This document shows positions 17,138 through 20,020 of a DNA stretch of 20,020 nucleotides, in pieces (the first letter of the stretch is position 1; every line of letters begins with the position of its first letter). The notes beneath the pieces are model-generated. The model made no database searches. It was given only the letters and a program-made list of their open reading frames with translations, and was not told the DNA's origin. Source of the stretch: Scytalidium lignicola (Eukaryota; Ascomycota; Leotiomycetes); NCBI GenBank assembly GCA_002812745.2, contig NCSJ02000530.1, forward strand, positions 1 to 20,020, written 5' to 3'. The translations under genes were made by a program, and so were the position numbers.

Positions 17138-19080
17138 TTAAAATCCAGGAACGCAATAATCTTTCTCATCCCTTTCCCAGTCTCGCTGTGATCTTCTCTG
17201 TCCAGTAGCCGCAACACTATACATAGGTGGCATGTCATTGCCTATATATTCTTCAGGGTAGTATTGATGCGGTTGTTGTTGACCTACATATTCTTCAGGG
17301 CGGTATTGATGTGGTTGTTGTTGGCTAACGTAATCCCCATCACCTCTCGGATACGTATCTTCATGATACCTATCCCACCTCCTGTTGACTGACTGCGAGT
17401 CAACGTATGAAAAGTCTAATTGTGGAGCCACAGACAGTCTTGCTGTTCTGTTTCTAGCTAGACTTCGTGTAGGAGATAAGCCCTGACTGTTGCTATCGTC
17501 GGTGGGGTTGTTAACGATCATGAGGTATAGCGTATCAGTGTTTGTTCCAATACCCTTGAGGGATTTTATAAGTCCTTGGTCCTTCTTTCCGGTTGCACCA
17601 GATTGCGTTTGGCCAACAACCATGCTCCGCACACCACCAACCAGGCCTGGTCTTCTGTCTCCAACCAAGCCGCTGTGACCGGAGCTCTCCGCAACATTCG
17701 AAATCAAGCCGTGGATGAGGCCACCACGATCATTCCTTCCATCTGATCTGCTGCTACGCCTTTTCCGTCTTTCCTTATACGCCTTTTCTTCCTCCTTTTC
17801 TGCCTCCTTTTCTGCCCGTTTCAAGTCTTTTCTTGATTGTCGTCCATCTTTGTTGGATGACGACGTTGTTGGGTCACCCCAACGGCTTTTGAAGGTAGGC
17901 ATGGGGCCGTTGAGAGCGGAACCTGGGTTTTCTTGAGCCTAGAGACGTATTAGAGACAGGCTTGTGTAATTAAGAGATGTAAAAGAGAAACTTACGAAGC
18001 GTGCTCGGCTTCGACGATCGCTGTAGTCGGCGACAAAGTCGGTGAACTTTTCGAAACCTTTAGCTTGCTGGTCTGAGGGTAAGGATCCATGATCGAAAAA
18101 AACGAGAGGACACGCTTCAGGTAGCTCGTATCCGCCATCCTGTGAATTATTTGAATTTTCATATGAGGCGTAAGGAGATTGAGTTTGTGAAGAGTCTTTA
18201 TTAACGTTGAGCATCAACGATTGCTGTTCTGGTTTGTATGTCATAACCATCGCGTATAGACCATTGGGGACGAATAGTTCTTCGTTCATCTTGTCTAGAT
18301 ATGTTTTTGTCCTGAATCATAGTTAGTATTGTAGACATCTGGGAACAATGGATCTGCCTACTTGTGATTTGTCTGAGATTGTTTTGCGTATTTCACCGCA
18401 ATTGGTAGGGCTGTTGAAATAATCATCGGCGTGATACCAGGAGCAAACCCAACCCCAAAGGCTGCGATATTAACAGCATCTAGATAAGGAGATGCCTGAA
18501 GATAGTGTTAGCGGGCTGCAGTATGGTAGTGGAAATTGACTGCAAATGTATTTGACTGACCTGGCTTGCCTTATTGAAGGACTCGATGAAGGAAACAAAG
18601 GTGTCTTGATCGATCCCACAATTCATGAGTGCAGGAGCGTATGCTCGATACCAACCACGACTCTTGTTCTGTGGCCGGCGTTGAGGGATGATGACTGGGC
18701 GCGGAAGGCCTCTTTGGGGTGTATCCTGCGGAAACCAAACAGGCTGGTTGCCATAATCGGACCTTTCGTCATGGACTCTGTTGGATTCGTTGTGATAATG
18801 ACCCTGCTCCTCTTCTGCGTATGAGATGCCACTGTTGGGAGAAATAGATCGCTCGGGAGCATTGCGGCTCTTTTGTTGATTATTTGCTAATGCACAAGTC
18901 AGACTCTGGCCCTCACAATCACCGTTTTAAGAGAGACTTACTCTCGTATCTTGAAGCATCATAGACTCTAGAAGCCGATGGTCTTTGAGTTGAGGGACGT
19001 GTAGGTGTAGGAGTATTGCTCGAGGCCGCTTCCATAGCGAGGCCAATTCCGGATGACAGTAACTCCTTTATTTTACCCAT
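17138..19080 (-). CDS. Conserved fungal protein of unknown function
   Basis: Five minus-strand exons (19080-18942, 18886-18561, 18495-18362, 18311-17996, 17938-17138) join in frame to 571 aa, with introns of 50-65 nt. The N terminus (MGKIKELLSSGIGLAMEAASS) is followed by a Ser/Pro/Gln-rich low-complexity segment. Next comes a conserved-looking core: a FVSFIESFNKASQASP stretch, a hydrophobic VGFAPGITPMIISTALPIAV helix and NEELFVPNGLYAMVMTY. Then a Lys/Glu-rich coiled segment (RKDLKRAEKEAEKEEEKA) and a glycine-rich part with LYLMIVNNP. The C terminus carries two 14-residue repeats YVxQQQPHQYxPEEY encoded by a 42-bp repeat. Proteins with this layout are widespread fungal hypotheticals, sometimes loosely labelled FAD-binding; I see no FAD motif. 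No enzymatic motif is visible. Confidence 0.85.
17247..17330. repeat. In-frame 42-bp tandem repeat, two copies
   Basis: TATTCTTCAGGG followed by a GTATTGATG..GGTTGTTGTTG unit occurs from 17247 and again from 17289, period 42 bp. It encodes the repeated YVxQQQPHQYxPEEY segment on the minus strand, so copy-number change would keep the frame of the host gene. Confidence 0.7.
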
Positions 19081-20020
19081 AGCTACTGGGAGGTTTGGCT
19101 GGACCTAATTGAAGAAGTGCTAGATGAGAGGTGCGAAATTAATCAAGAAATATAAGCTGAAAATAATAGAATGGGAAGTAGGATATAATGGAAGAAGTTT
19201 TTACTTGTTATATACAACGAAAGAATGGCTCATTCAATTGCATAGCTAACAGAAGTAATTGCCTCACCTTGAATCTCGTGATGTTGTTATATCAATGCTA
19301 GAAAAGGAAAGGGAAGCGTAAAAATGTAAGAGAGAGTAATGTGACGCATTGCTCACATCACTGAGCTTAGAATAGAAATTCGCTCGTAGAACTGAGCCCT
19401 ACCTCTCATATCTTGGTGCATCGCACGTTGGAAATGCTTTATGTTGGATTATAAATTGCCACACGGCTCAAAGCAAAATTCTTGCATCGCAGCTGGAGAT
19501 AAATTCGGTGAGCCCAGCCATCTCCGCGCAGCCTCCACTACGAGCGTCTAGCCGTAAATGGAATAACACTTCCACTACGAAACGTATTCCTTAAACCAGC
19601 ATAGCGCAACAGGCTACATTATCAATATTCGTTTCTTCCTATGGTATAATAGGAAATATCCTTTCTGAACAAAAGATCCGTTTGTTATCAGAGATTTTAT
19701 TAATGCTCTCTTACAATGGTGCAGGTCCTCTCATGCCTTCGTTGTAGAGCAGGCACAGAACCTTGCAAGGCAGACGCTTTGTAACCTGGGATTGTACGAT
19801 AGACATAAGTATAAGCATTAAACTAGGGGGGACTTTACAACCGAGGAGCATAAGTCTGTGTACACGAAAACCCACCCAATTTTTGTCTCCTGTATAATCG
19901 GAAATACTAGTGATAAAATATTAGATTAATAATTAAAAAATTCATTAGGATTAAGAGATGCTTCGAATTATCAATACAAACAGCTTTTAAACGGTTCTGT
20001 AATTGTTTTTATTGNCGTTT
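19081..20020. other. Upstream and distal intergenic region
   Basis: Upstream leader of the minus-strand hypothetical gene, then gene-free DNA that becomes AT-rich toward the end, with an ambiguous base at 20015. No open frame of credible length, RNA gene or repeat was recognised. Confidence 0.4.

Noticed and set aside
1..20020. tRNA, rRNA, CRISPR array or prokaryotic-type systems
   Set aside because: No cloverleaf with a T-loop consensus was recognised by eye, there are no regularly spaced repeats, and gene structure throughout is eukaryotic with spliceosomal introns.

Overview
The window is nuclear DNA from a filamentous ascomycete. The evidence is short (45-112 nt) GT-AG introns with GTAAGT-like donors and CTAAC/CTGAC-like branch sites, a Zn2Cys6 regulator, a fungus-type sugar/quinate permease, a fungal seven-helix DUF7702-like protein and RIP-like decay of a repeat-type ORF. 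The protein style suggests Pezizomycotina, perhaps Leotiomycetes/Helotiales, but the genus cannot be fixed. Several single Ns beside homopolymers, plus two +1 frameshifts, point to a draft assembly with homopolymer errors.

Layout. 1-900 holds two foldback or MITE-like elements: a 135-bp hairpin at 157-291 and a 409-bp element at 447-855 with 38-bp terminal inverted repeats. 900-1600 is very AT-rich with unresolved bases. About 1629-2620 is a decayed ORF whose in-frame stops all look like CAA/CAG changed to TAA/TAG. 3398-5413 (+) is an intact seven-exon 4CL-like acyl-CoA ligase of 553 aa ending in a peroxisomal SKM. 5430-6240 has only a doubtful small ORF with a 48-bp repeat. 6268-6897 (+) is an intronless Nudix hydrolase. 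8341-10406 (+) is a seven-exon MFS sugar/quinate-type transporter with a +1 frameshift at a C6A4 tract. 11372-12476 (+) is an F-box-like protein, also with an apparent +1 shift. 14507-12667 (-) is an intact Zn2Cys6 transcription factor. 15171-16035 (+) is a DUF7702-like membrane protein with a GC-AG intron. 16819-16997 is a probable solo copia-type LTR with a 5-bp target duplication. 19080-17138 (-) is a five-exon conserved fungal protein of unknown function.

How the genes may work together. The peroxisomal CoA ligase, the transporter and the Zn2Cys6 regulator are the kind of genes found in small catabolic or secondary-metabolite neighbourhoods. However, they are spread over about 11 kb among housekeeping-type genes and no PKS, NRPS, oxidase or other core enzyme is present, so a functional cluster is only a hypothesis. 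The transcription factor (-) and the DUF7702-like gene (+) are divergent and share a 663-bp upstream region. I see no convincing previously undescribed system; the strongest unusual signals are the repeat-derived structures and the RIP-style pseudogene.
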